From NCBI RefSeq assembly GCF_003260995.1, contig NZ_CP030040.1, positions 742,578-806,577 of the forward strand: a stretch of DNA of 64,000 nt, read 5' to 3'. Position numbers and translations under genes: made by a program. Source of the stretch: Acetobacterium sp. KB-1 (lineage in GTDB: Bacteria > Bacillota > Clostridia > Eubacteriales > Eubacteriaceae). Positions 1-8,279 of the stretch are shown here, piece after piece. The notes under the pieces were generated by a model, which ran no database searches, was not told the DNA's origin, and worked only from the letters and a program-made list of their open reading frames with translations. The first letter of the stretch is position 1; each line of letters starts with the position of its first letter.

Positions 1-1701
1 CAGTCCCGATGGTAGCGTCACACTGGATAAATTGCTGCACCCGGAAAAGGCCTGATCAGAAATGGCGGTAATGGTCAACCCGCCAATGGTTTCCGGGATC
101 ACAATGTCCGTGCTGCTGCCGTTCATCCCGGTGATCGTGCCGATGCCATCCGCGGTTTTGGTCACCTTAAATCTGGTCACGGCTACGGTGCAATTAGCCG
201 ACTGCGTCCCATCAGCCGACGTGGCGGTAATGGTAGCCTCCCCTTCGGTGTTGGCACTCCCGGTGACCTTCCCGGTGGCATCCACCGTGGCAATGGTGGT
301 ATCGCTGGTTGTCCAGGTGACCGTTTTATTCGTCGCATCCGCCGGTGCTACCGTGGCCGCCAGGGTTTCAGTATCATTGAAAGACAAGATCAAAGCCGAT
401 TTATTCAGACTTACCGCGGTAACAGCAATCGGCCCCGGGGGTGTTCCCCCACCACTGCCGCCGCCACTATCCGGCGTCGGAAAGACCGGTGGAATCACCA
501 CGCCCGGTTCCACCGTAACGGCACCTGGTTTCTTGTCAAAGACCACTCCGTCGGCTTTAACCTCGGCTTTGACCACATTGCCCTGACCTTTAACCGCCGC
601 TTTGCCATCCAGCACCAGATCACTGACCGTGGTACCGGCCGCGACGGTTACCGTACTACCGGCGGCCCCGGCACTCACCGTCATCGTCCCGATAGTGGTG
701 GTAGCGCCCTGGGTGGTCACGGTCATGTTGGGGGCATTGACTTCCACGCTGTCAAACTTACCTTCCAAAATAATCGTTTCCCCGGTAGCGTCTTCAGCGA
801 TCACGACCGCCAGCCCATCTACATCCGTGGCCACAATCCGCACGGCTCCACTGGCGGTTTTCTCCATGATAATGCGGCTGTACGCACCGCCGTTGATCTT
901 AATGCTGTTAACCCCGCCGCCGTGGACAACGGTATCGCCCTTAACTGTGACGTTGTTCAGGGTGACGTTGCCGTCCCCCACGGCCTCACTAATGGTCAGA
1001 TTACCCTGAATCAGCAGATTCTGGAGAGTTACCCCATCGGCTGCGACAATTACATCACCGGCCACTGTTTCAGTGCCAGTGGTCGGGCCGTAAGTACCGA
1101 CCTTGTCATAAACCGTCGGCTCAATTGGTTCCGGTGGATCAACCGCGGTTTTAACTACCTGTACCAGCAGCGCTTCCAGACGCAGCGAACTCCCGACCGT
1201 GCCTAACTGCGCACCATCGGCCAGCCACTGGGTTTTATCAGCCGGCAAATCGCCAACATTCTGAACATGGCCGCGATACTGAACGCTGTAATCCGTCAAC
1301 GCTTTCCCGGCGCGATCAGTCAAAACAATCTTGACCGCTTCAATTCGCAGGCCGTCCCCCCGAGTACCGGCATAGGCACCGTCTTTGGGCCAATCGGCGG
1401 AATCGTTCTCGTCATACAGCCAGCCCTTATTCTGAACATGGACGTTATAACGCAATTCCATCCCCTCGGGAACGGTTCCCGTCAACTTAATTTCAAAGCC
1501 CTCAATCCGCTTGCTCTGACCAACCGTGCCGATGATTTCGGGACTGTCGACCCAGCTGCCGTCAAGTGGGTAATCGCCCTGATCTTGAATGTGGCCCCGG
1601 TAGGAAACTCCCACGGGATTATCAGCAGCCCAAGCCGTTAGCGGTAACCATAAAAAAAGTATTGTGATCAAAGCACACTGGTAAACAAATTTATTATTCA
1701 T
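1..1701 (-). CDS. ChW-repeat / Big_2 / BspA-like secreted surface protein (3' end outside window)
   Basis: An open minus-strand frame of 567 codons runs from ATG at 1701 (ribosome site GGAGAAAA) off the left edge with no stop. It starts with a signal peptide (MNNKFVYQ... ending about AWAAD). Next come three ChW (clostridial hydrophobic Trp) repeats at about residues 30-170, with motifs such as HVQNKGW and GTRGDGLRIEAVKI. A Thr/Val-rich region of short repeated strands (about 175-390, resembling a beta-helix) follows, then a Gly/Ser/Pro linker, a bacterial Ig-like (Big_2) domain with TWTTSDTTIATVDATGKVTG, and the first BspA-type leucine-rich repeat (ITAISDQAFSGCSNLSSVTL). ChW and BspA repeats are typical of cell-surface adhesins. 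The role is therefore probably binding to a surface or polymer; the ligand is unknown. It lies in tandem downstream of a second ChW protein and shares its upstream repeats. Confidence 0.85.
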   Translation of the reverse strand, partial: MNNKFVYQCALITILFLWLPLTAWAADNPVGVSYRGHIQDQGDYPLDGSWVDSPEIIGTVGQSKRIEGFEIKLTGTVPEGMELRYNVHVQNKGWLYDENDSADWPKDGAYAGTRGDGLRIEAVKIVLTDRAGKALTDYSVQYRGHVQNVGDLPADKTQWLADGAQLGTVGSSLRLEALLVQVVKTAVDPPEPIEPTVYDKVGTYGPTTGTETVAGDVIVAADGVTLQNLLIQGNLTISEAVGDGNVTLNNVTVKGDTVVHGGGVNSIKINGGAYSRIIMEKTASGAVRIVATDVDGLAVVIAEDATGETIILEGKFDSVEVNAPNMTVTTQGATTTIGTMTVSAGAAGSTVTVAAGTTVSDLVLDGKAAVKGQGNVVKAEVKADGVVFDKKPGAVTVEPGVVIPPVFPTPDSGGGSGGGTPPGPIAVTAVSLNKSALILSFNDTETLAATVAPADATNKTVTWTTSDTTIATVDATGKVTGSANTEGEATITATSADGTQSANCTVAVTRFKVTKTADGIGTITGMNGSSTDIVIPETIGGLTITAISDQAFSGCSNLSSVTLPSGL

Positions 1702-1780
1702 TTTTCTCCTGCCATTCTCATCTATTTAAAATATTGTCTTAATTTTACCACTTCTATAAAAACCATTCTATCTTTTAAAT

Positions 1781-1807
1781 GGCGTATTTTTAATGTAAAA
1801 AGGAGTA
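1781..1807 (-). promoter_or_regulatory. Paired direct repeats (TACGCC / TACTCC, 21-bp period) upstream of the surface-protein gene
   Basis: On the minus strand TACTCCTTTTT is followed exactly 21 bp later by TACGCCATTT, about 80-105 bp upstream of the ATG at 1701. The same arrangement lies before the neighbouring ChW gene. Two direct repeats one turn-pair apart is the usual site geometry of LytTR response regulators. That assignment is inference, since the core does not match a known LytTR consensus exactly. Confidence 0.55.
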
Positions 1808-1859
1808 GATTTTTAAAATCAACAGTCAACACTATAACAACCCGTTCTTAACTAGCAAA

Positions 1860-1885
1860 AACCCGCAGTCCAAAAACTACGGGTT
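1860..1885 (-). terminator. Intrinsic terminator after the large ChW gene
   Basis: Read on the minus strand, stem AACCCGTAGT pairs with ACTGCGGGTT (one mismatch) around a short loop and runs into TTTT. It sits about 65 bp past the stop at 1951, so the two ChW genes are probably separate transcription units. Confidence 0.75.
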
Positions 1886-1950
1886 CATGTAATACAACCA
1901 AAGCTGTGTAATTAATTCAACGCTGATCATAAATTAAACAACTATCCGGT

Positions 1951-4900
1951 TTATTCAGTCTTTACCAGCATAATCTTAATCCCTTCCAGTCGCAGCCCCT
2001 GACCCGCCGTTCCGGCGATTTCACCAGATTTAAACCAACTGCTGCTGTCGTCTTCATCCCGCAACCAGCCCTGATTCTGTACATGTACCGTGTAAAGAAG
2101 GATATAGCCGGAGAGATCTTCAAGGGTCAGACAGATATTTTCAAGCCTCAAGCCCTGCCCGCTGGTACCGGCAGCGGTGCCCATGGTAAAGGGACCCAGA
2201 TCCCCCTGATTCTGTACATGTGCTGCGGTTTCTATACTGGCTCCTTCCGGCACATCGCCGATAAGCTCGACCTTCAGTGCCTCCAATCGTTTGGACTGTC
2301 CGGAGGTGCCAGATAAACCCCCTTCAGTAACCCAGTCGGTTTCCCAGCCGATGTCCTGGATATGGGTGAGGTAGCGAATTCCAATTGCTTCCTCTAGCTC
2401 TTTACCAATCATCACTTTCAGGGTCAAATCCTCGTAATTGGCCATTGACACCTTAATTGAAATCGTTGCCCCGGTTGTCATCTGATTATTAGCCATTTCG
2501 GATACATCATAGCGAACGGCTGCTACATCCTGCCGTAACCAATAGCTAAGCTGACCATTCTGATCGACCTCTGGAGTATTCCCCAGTAGCTGATCGGGAT
2601 CAGATACCCCGATGATTTCAAACTGAGTTGCACCCCGGTTTGATGGTAGCCCCTCCGCCAGTAAAGCTACACCACCAGACTGATCGTCGGGCGGGATTAT
2701 GGTTATATCGGCTGGCGGCGTAGTCACTGCCTTGGTAACAGTCACTTGTGCTTGAGTCTGGTAATCTGTGTAACCAGGACAAGTTATCTTTATATATAAA
2801 GGATAGCTGCCAGCTCCGGTCATTACCGGCGGGATCGTCGCATAGGAAAGACCATCGCCGCTGTAATAAACCGTGGCCCCTGGCGGCAATCCGGCGATAT
2901 CAATCGCCAGATGACCTTCGGCATCAAAGGAAAGCGGATGGGTACTTAAACTAACTTCCGGAAGCGTCGGGCTCACCACCCCACCAGTACCGCCACCAGT
3001 GCTGGCCGGATTGACCGTCAGTACACCCGGCTTATAGGTGATCAAGTAGTTTTCATTGCCACCACTGACAACACCTCCGCTGGGGGTAATCGGATAGTTG
3101 CCCGCTATTCCCTTAGCAATATCGTTTTTTAGATAATCACAGGCAAAACTAACCCCTGTCAGGGTATCACCCTCAGCCAGATCAGGGGGACTATACGCAT
3201 CGGCTGGCCGTTCGCTACCGGCTGTGATGGTCTGGTTTTGGGCCTTGACCTCAATCGGTCGCGGTAGAATGTTAAAAGAAATCGGCCCCAAATTCCCAGT
3301 ATAAGTTGGATTCTCAGTTGGCACAAAAATATCCAACTGAAAGCTGCCCGCCTTGGTCGGAGCGATACTGCTGTCGTAACTGTCACCATCTGTGCTATGG
3401 TAACGATAGGTTAGCGGCCCGGGATCGACCGCCTGGCCACCCGCATCACTGATTGTCACACTTCCCGCTGGCAACAGTGGATTACCATCATAGGTTTTAT
3501 TACTAACTGAGATACCGTCAATTATCAGGGTTTGCTTATCAATCAGATTTATTTTCACACTAACTGTAATTGGGTCGTAATTGTTGCTGTCAATAATAAC
3601 TGGAATCGTTGCCGTATCACCAACCGCCCCTCCCTTAATACGATAGTTAATACAGCCATCAACGCCAATACTAGGTGTTCCGTCTAGAATGCCCTGGTTA
3701 TCGCTGAGTGTGCCCAGAACATAGTTACTCGTCCCCCGATTAGCTGGCAACAAGGTTGTTACGTCAATACTCTCGTCGAGATTGGTGATACCATAAGTAT
3801 AATTTTTTTCAACCGGTGCCACTGTGGGGGCACTGGCCTTCGTGACGATGGCAGTCAGCTTTCCACATAAAAAATCATAGTGATAAAAGTCACTGATTTT
3901 AACATAAACATCAACACTGTCAACCTCATTCATCTCTGGCAACGTATCTGAAAAGCTGCCCTCTTGACCGGTTGAGCTGTAGGTTATGGCGGCTCCTTCC
4001 GGGGCACCACTGACAGTTACAAGCGAATGGTTGCTACCGTCAAAGCTTTCGTTATAAGGGGTTACACTTACCCCGCTAAAAGCCTCGCGTTTTATGGCGG
4101 TAAAAGTCACATCGTTGCTGCCGACCTGATAATTACTGTCGGTAAAGGGGGCCCCATCAAGGGTTAAGGCATAATCAACTGACTGGAGGGTGCTGACGCT
4201 ATCGTTCTGATTGTGATAGCTGATCAGATCAGCTGTAGCATCTGAATAATCAAATATTATCCGATAGACCTTTTTATCGGACTGGGTGCTTAAAACCGGT
4301 CGCGGATCAGCACTTCCAGTTAAGGTCTGACCCCAACTAAGGCTTGACTGGCCAGCCTGCAGGTCGTAGCAGACCTCACCATTGGTAAAACTGGTCGTAT
4401 CTTTTCTGGCCGTTTCGGTGTCGATATCAGTACTATTACTACCAATGCCATTACTCGCTGTATTTTTCAGATAATAGCAATTTAAAACCGTTACAGACGA
4501 ACTTTTTTGACCAATAATCGATCCCTGCTTACACTTGGTACCAAAGCTAGCAAAAATAATTGCTCCGCTATTGTAGCAATCACTGGTCGATCCAAAAAAT
4601 GAGTCACCGCTAATCCCGCCAATTTCGATATTATAATCATTAACATCCGAACTGGTACTTTTTACTGTACCAGTGTTAAAGCAGTTAAGCATAATACCTT
4701 GCTGAAATCCGACAATGCCCCCAATACTGCCCTTAACCCCCGTTACTGTTCCACTATTGGAACAGTTTTCCAAGTTGCCCATAAAAGTCCCGGCGATCCC
4801 GCCAACCCGTTGTGTGCCGCTGACGGTGGCGGTATTATGACAATTAATGATCTGACTGCCAGAATTGGCCAACCCGATAATTGCTCCGACATCATATCCA

Positions 4901-5535
4901 CCGCTGATCGTTGAATCTGTAAGTGTCAGATTTTTAATAGTCCCGGTACTCATGCCAAAAAGACCGCTAAAGTCATTGCCGAAGCTCAGGTAAAGCCCGC
5001 GGATGACATGGTTCTGACCATCAAAGACACCCTGATAACGATAGCTGATGTTTTTACCAATCGGCTTCCAGGGATTGGTCTCAGTATTGCTGAGTGCGAT
5101 ATCCGCTGTCAATTTGGCATTGACAACACCATTAGCTGGGACAGCATTGACAAAATCCGAAAAGGCGGTCAAGTCAACCCCATCACTAATAAGTACCGTG
5201 GCATCTGACTCAGTTTCCAAGCAATACAGGCTGGCACTGCTGCTCTCACTCCAGCTGCCGCTCTGGTCTTCCTGAACATAAAGGATATGAGTCCCCCGGG
5301 ACAATGGCCCACTGGGACTAAAGCTGGTTTCCGTCGTCGCCTGCCAGTCTGTTTCATTATCAAGACTATAGCGATAACTGCTAGTCATGCCAGTCCATGA
5401 CCAGGTCGCCGTTTTATCGGTCGTCACCGCCGCTTTCGTACTGACCGTTGGCCCAGCCGCCAACACCGGTCCTCCACCCCACAAAATAACAAGTCCAATT
5501 GCCAATCCTAAAATAAGCTGCTGCAATTGTTTCAT
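1951..5535 (-). CDS. Large secreted GLUG / MBG / ChW-repeat surface protein
   Basis: 1194 residues with an N-terminal signal peptide (LGLAIGLVILWGGGPVLAAG). GLUG-type repeats occupy about residues 180-330 (GAIIGLANSGSQIINCHNTA, GGIAGTFMGNLENCSNSGTV, GGIVGFQQGIMLNCFNTGTV). Several MBG-type beta-sandwich modules follow to about residue 850 (VSNKTYDGNPLLPAGSV; NYPITPSGG...NENYLITY). After a short GGGTGG linker come further Ig-like modules and three C-terminal ChW repeats (HIQDIGWETDW, HVQNQGDLGPF, HVQNQGWLRDE). It has no LPXTG motif, so ChW repeats may provide wall or polymer attachment. The role is probably adhesion or polysaccharide binding, by family analogy only. ATG at 5535 follows GGTGAAAAG. 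The gene has its own terminator and an upstream 21-bp-period repeat. Confidence 0.85.
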   Translation of the reverse strand: MKQLQQLILGLAIGLVILWGGGPVLAAGPTVSTKAAVTTDKTATWSWTGMTSSYRYSLDNETDWQATTETSFSPSGPLSRGTHILYVQEDQSGSWSESSSASLYCLETESDATVLISDGVDLTAFSDFVNAVPANGVVNAKLTADIALSNTETNPWKPIGKNISYRYQGVFDGQNHVIRGLYLSFGNDFSGLFGMSTGTIKNLTLTDSTISGGYDVGAIIGLANSGSQIINCHNTATVSGTQRVGGIAGTFMGNLENCSNSGTVTGVKGSIGGIVGFQQGIMLNCFNTGTVKSTSSDVNDYNIEIGGISGDSFFGSTSDCYNSGAIIFASFGTKCKQGSIIGQKSSSVTVLNCYYLKNTASNGIGSNSTDIDTETARKDTTSFTNGEVCYDLQAGQSSLSWGQTLTGSADPRPVLSTQSDKKVYRIIFDYSDATADLISYHNQNDSVSTLQSVDYALTLDGAPFTDSNYQVGSNDVTFTAIKREAFSGVSVTPYNESFDGSNHSLVTVSGAPEGAAITYSSTGQEGSFSDTLPEMNEVDSVDVYVKISDFYHYDFLCGKLTAIVTKASAPTVAPVEKNYTYGITNLDESIDVTTLLPANRGTSNYVLGTLSDNQGILDGTPSIGVDGCINYRIKGGAVGDTATIPVIIDSNNYDPITVSVKINLIDKQTLIIDGISVSNKTYDGNPLLPAGSVTISDAGGQAVDPGPLTYRYHSTDGDSYDSSIAPTKAGSFQLDIFVPTENPTYTGNLGPISFNILPRPIEVKAQNQTITAGSERPADAYSPPDLAEGDTLTGVSFACDYLKNDIAKGIAGNYPITPSGGVVSGGNENYLITYKPGVLTVNPASTGGGTGGVVSPTLPEVSLSTHPLSFDAEGHLAIDIAGLPPGATVYYSGDGLSYATIPPVMTGAGSYPLYIKITCPGYTDYQTQAQVTVTKAVTTPPADITIIPPDDQSGGVALLAEGLPSNRGATQFEIIGVSDPDQLLGNTPEVDQNGQLSYWLRQDVAAVRYDVSEMANNQMTTGATISIKVSMANYEDLTLKVMIGKELEEAIGIRYLTHIQDIGWETDWVTEGGLSGTSGQSKRLEALKVELIGDVPEGASIETAAHVQNQGDLGPFTMGTAAGTSGQGLRLENICLTLEDLSGYILLYTVHVQNQGWLRDEDDSSSWFKSGEIAGTAGQGLRLEGIKIMLVKTE

Positions 5536-5639
5536 CTTTTCACCTTCCTATTTTATCATTTCGCATCATTTAACTTCTGGATGATTTAAACTTATATTTT
5601 TTTATAAGAATATCCTAACACATAAGTTGCCGATGAAAA

Positions 5640-5666
5640 GGCGTAGTTTTCTACTAAAAAGGCGTA
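5640..5666 (-). promoter_or_regulatory. Paired TACGCC direct repeats (21-bp period) upstream of the large ChW gene
   Basis: On the minus strand TACGCCTTTTTAG and TACGCCTTTTCA are spaced exactly 21 bp, ending about 105 bp before ATG 5535. The spacing and core match the pair at 1781-1807, so one regulator probably controls both surface genes. The rest of the 5536-5957 gap holds the divergent promoter of the next gene and otherwise nothing I recognise. Confidence 0.55.
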
Positions 5667-5799
5667 TTTCCACATTGCTTTTTTAAACCGTTCTTTAACT
5701 GAAAAGAAACCGCTAGCCTCAGGCTGTCATTTTTGGTTGATTTAAACGAACGGCGGCTGTTTTTTTTCGTAGCCAATCAACGTGTACTGATTTCTACCA

Positions 5800-5828
5800 T
5801 TTACACCATCGCCGTAAGCGGTTATACT
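5800..5828 (+). promoter_or_regulatory. Sigma-70-like promoter for the His-tailed protein gene
   Basis: TTTACA, 17-bp spacer, TATACT, giving a 5' leader of about 120 nt before ATG 5958. Confidence 0.6.
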
Positions 5829-5957
5829 AATTCTAAGTAAGCATTTCTTATTATCGATAGGCTGTTGTTCTTATTGGGATAACGGCATCATCGTGCCAGG
5901 TATTTATTTTACCTCAAACTATTTCATTGCTATTTATACACCTAAGGAGGAAACCCT

Positions 5958-6743
5958 ATGTCCGTTATCCAAAACATGATCCAAACATATAATCTCGTTT
6001 ATCAGGTACAAAAAGATTATCCCCTGGAAATCATCGTCACCACCGATCTTTATCATGAGCGGCTAAAACTGGCTAATACCAAATGCGACCAGGCTATTAT
6101 TAAAGCATCCAAACAAGAGCTTGATGACAGCCTAAAACTGCTGGTACTACCCGATGAGCAGGATGATCATTACTATTTACTACTCCATGAAGATCTTTTT
6201 GATGAAACCCAGCAATACGGCCAAGCCATTGCCTACGAATACACCCGATTGATTGACTTTGCTGATATTAAAGAAAAATACGGTGTTGCTAATTTGCGGG
6301 CCGCCCAATTCCCCGATTCCGCCTGTTTTTTATTCTTGGCCGAAGTCCGGGCCTGGTTCCGGGGGTTTTACCTTTACTACAACCTGACCAGCGTTGAAAA
6401 CAAAGCGGTACTTTTTTCTTATCTCTGTGGTACTGTCCCGGAATACGAAAGCCTGCTTTCTTTTGATCTGACTGCCCACATGCAGGCATTAGCCGAATTC
6501 TATGGACAAGCTCTGGCCATCGGGTCCTATGTAAATTTCGATGTGAGCCTCCCGGATTACTTAAAACGCCATCACGTCCATGAGCTGCTTAAAGCTGTCC
6601 AAGACAATATTAACACGATCAGCATCTTTGAGAATTACGATGCGATCCATAAGGCCTATGAGGATTTTATTCAGATCAAATCCAAGGAAACGGCCCCCCA
6701 TGTTCACAGCCACACTTGCAACCATACCCACCACGATCATTAA
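5958..6743 (+). CDS. Uncharacterised 261-aa protein with a degenerate zincin-like motif and His-rich tail
   Basis: I do not recognise a named family. ATG 5958 follows a consensus AAGGAGG. No signal peptide or membrane segment is visible, so it is probably cytoplasmic. The segment AIAYEYTRLIDF (about residues 90-101) has the spacing of a metallopeptidase HExxH...D helix, but Tyr and Arg replace both histidines. If it is related to zincins it is therefore inactive; this is inference. The last 17 residues (HVHSHTCNHTHHDH) are a His/Cys cluster that could bind Zn, Ni or Co. It is a single-gene unit between a surface-protein gene and a c-di-GMP gene, and context gives no function. Confidence 0.75.
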   Translation: MSVIQNMIQTYNLVYQVQKDYPLEIIVTTDLYHERLKLANTKCDQAIIKASKQELDDSLKLLVLPDEQDDHYYLLLHEDLFDETQQYGQAIAYEYTRLIDFADIKEKYGVANLRAAQFPDSACFLFLAEVRAWFRGFYLYYNLTSVENKAVLFSYLCGTVPEYESLLSFDLTAHMQALAEFYGQALAIGSYVNFDVSLPDYLKRHHVHELLKAVQDNINTISIFENYDAIHKAYEDFIQIKSKETAPHVHSHTCNHTHHDH

Positions 6744-6872
6744 ATTTTATCTTCCCATTGTCTGGCGTAAGCCGAAAGCGATGTCTGCTACACTTTTGAA
6801 ACTGCGAAATAGGTTGAATTAATCTGGATAACACAGTACAATTAAGTCATACTGCTGTATCGTTATACTACC

Positions 6873-6914
6873 GTACCGACCAATTGTTAAACGCTTGTTC
6901 GCTGCGGGATCGGA
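6873..6914 (+). repeat. Half copy of the ~99-bp palindromic dispersed element (copy A)
   Basis: Starts GTACCGACCAATTGTTAA and contains TTGTTCGCTGCGGGATCGGA, matching the left half of the full elements at 53953-54051 and (inverted) 52636-52733. The right half is absent. It ends inside the 5' region of the EAL gene and supplies a spurious in-frame TTG at 6884. Confidence 0.7.
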
Positions 6915-6967
6915 TAGTAAAAGCAACTTATCAAAGAGACGAAAATCGCAAAATTCTGGAGAAGAAA

Positions 6968-8239
6968 TTGGAAATAACAACGCACAAAATTATCTGTACA
7001 GAAAAGACATTTAATATCAGTGAAGTCATCCGACAAAAGAGACTAATGGCTTATTTTCAACCCATTATGTCCGTCACTGGGAGAAAAATATTGGGATTGG
7101 AAGGCTTGATCCGGGGGATTATTCCGGGTTCAACCCAAATTATTCCACCAAAGCTGCTTTTTGACGCTGCTGCTAAAGTCGGGCTGACGACCCCACTGGA
7201 TCGGGCTTGCCGGGATGCAGTTCTTACTGCCTTCCGGGATTATCATCAGACAAATCGGGACTTGCTCTTATTTCTCAACCTGGACACGGCCATCATCGAT
7301 AAGGTGGGCGGCTCCAATTACCTTTGGGAACAAGTTAATAGCAGCGGCATCAGTCCTAAAAATATCGTCATCGAAATCAATGAGTCAAAAGCTATGGACG
7401 CCCAAGGCTTGACCCAATTTGTGACCACCTATAAAAACAAGGGCTTTTTGATCGCTCTGGACGATGTCGGTGCCGGTTTTTCCAATATGGACCGTATCGC
7501 CGGCTTAAAACCAGACATCGTCAAAATTGACCGCTCCATTATTGCGGATATCGATCGCATTTATCACAAGCAGGAAGTCTTTAAATCGCTGGTAAATCTG
7601 ACTAATAAGATTGGTGCCCTGATTGTCGCCGAAGGGGTGGAAACCCGGACCGAAGCGATTCAGGTGTTAAAATTGGGCGGTCAGGTAATCCAGGGTTTCT
7701 ATTTTGCCAAACCCAGCGATGATTTTGTTCTCAAAGCTGAACTGATTGCTAAAACCGCTTTGGTGGTAGACAACTATAAAGCCCTGTTGCTCCAGGAGCT
7801 GGAGGATTACAATCAGAAGTGTATGGCTTACACCCAAACCGTTAATGGGATGATCAAAGCTCTGGCGGTGGTGGATCACCCCAATGAATTTGACAACCAG
7901 CTCCTCCAATGCCTGATCCTCACAGAAGCGGTGGATTGTGCCTATGTGCTGGATGAATCCGGAATTCAATGCAGCGACACAATTGGTGCCAAAAACATGG
8001 GTGCCTGCGAAAAACTGGTGTTTCATTCTGCTAAGATGGGGGTCGATCACTCAATTAAAAACTTCTATTATAATCTGATCAAACGCAAACAGGATACCTA
8101 CATTTCCGAACCCTATGTCTCGATGGCTACCGGGAATCTCTGCATCACCTATTCCCGGGTTTTTCGACTGGCAGCCAAAAAATACATCCTCTGCGTCGAT
8201 TTTTTGGAAACCCAGCAACCCCTCCCTGTTAGCCCTTAA
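6968..8239 (+). CDS. EAL-domain c-di-GMP phosphodiesterase
   Basis: I chose TTG 6968 because CTGGAGAAG lies 6 nt upstream. An earlier in-frame TTG at 6884 lies inside a repeat and has no ribosome site. The protein is 424 residues with the EAL domain at about 20-260. Active-site landmarks are present: EGL (for EAL), FLNLD, IVIEINES, ALDDVGAGFS, PDIVKIDRS, AEGVET and QGFYF. It should hydrolyse c-di-GMP to pGpG in the cytoplasm. The C-terminal ~150 residues (about 275-424) form an uncharacterised, probably sensory domain. No transmembrane segment is visible. It is monocistronic and converges on the multidomain phosphodiesterase gene, sharing one bidirectional terminator. Confidence 0.85.
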   Translation: MEITTHKIICTEKTFNISEVIRQKRLMAYFQPIMSVTGRKILGLEGLIRGIIPGSTQIIPPKLLFDAAAKVGLTTPLDRACRDAVLTAFRDYHQTNRDLLLFLNLDTAIIDKVGGSNYLWEQVNSSGISPKNIVIEINESKAMDAQGLTQFVTTYKNKGFLIALDDVGAGFSNMDRIAGLKPDIVKIDRSIIADIDRIYHKQEVFKSLVNLTNKIGALIVAEGVETRTEAIQVLKLGGQVIQGFYFAKPSDDFVLKAELIAKTALVVDNYKALLLQELEDYNQKCMAYTQTVNGMIKALAVVDHPNEFDNQLLQCLILTEAVDCAYVLDESGIQCSDTIGAKNMGACEKLVFHSAKMGVDHSIKNFYYNLIKRKQDTYISEPYVSMATGNLCITYSRVFRLAAKKYILCVDFLETQQPLPVSP

Positions 8240-8246
8240 ACGGCAT

Positions 8247-8279
8247 AAAAAAGATGAACCCGCGGGTTCATCTTTTTTT
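8247..8279. terminator. Bidirectional intrinsic terminator between convergent EAL genes
   Basis: AAAAAAGATGAACCCG pairs perfectly with CGGGTTCATCTTTTTTT, giving A-stem-T in both directions. The minus-strand gene's TGA stop lies inside the stem. Confidence 0.9.

Noticed and set aside
62-1641. Long plus-strand open frames opposite the first surface-protein gene
   Set aside because: Low-complexity Thr/Val/Pro translations antisense to a minus-strand frame with signal peptide, ChW and Big_2 domains; no ribosome sites.
6580-6822. Basic 80-codon plus-strand frame
   Set aside because: Out-of-frame shadow of the His-tailed protein's 3' end; no independent support.
6884-6967. TTG at 6884 as start of the EAL protein
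   Set aside because: It lies in a dispersed repeat fragment without a ribosome site; TTG 6968 has GGAG at the right distance.
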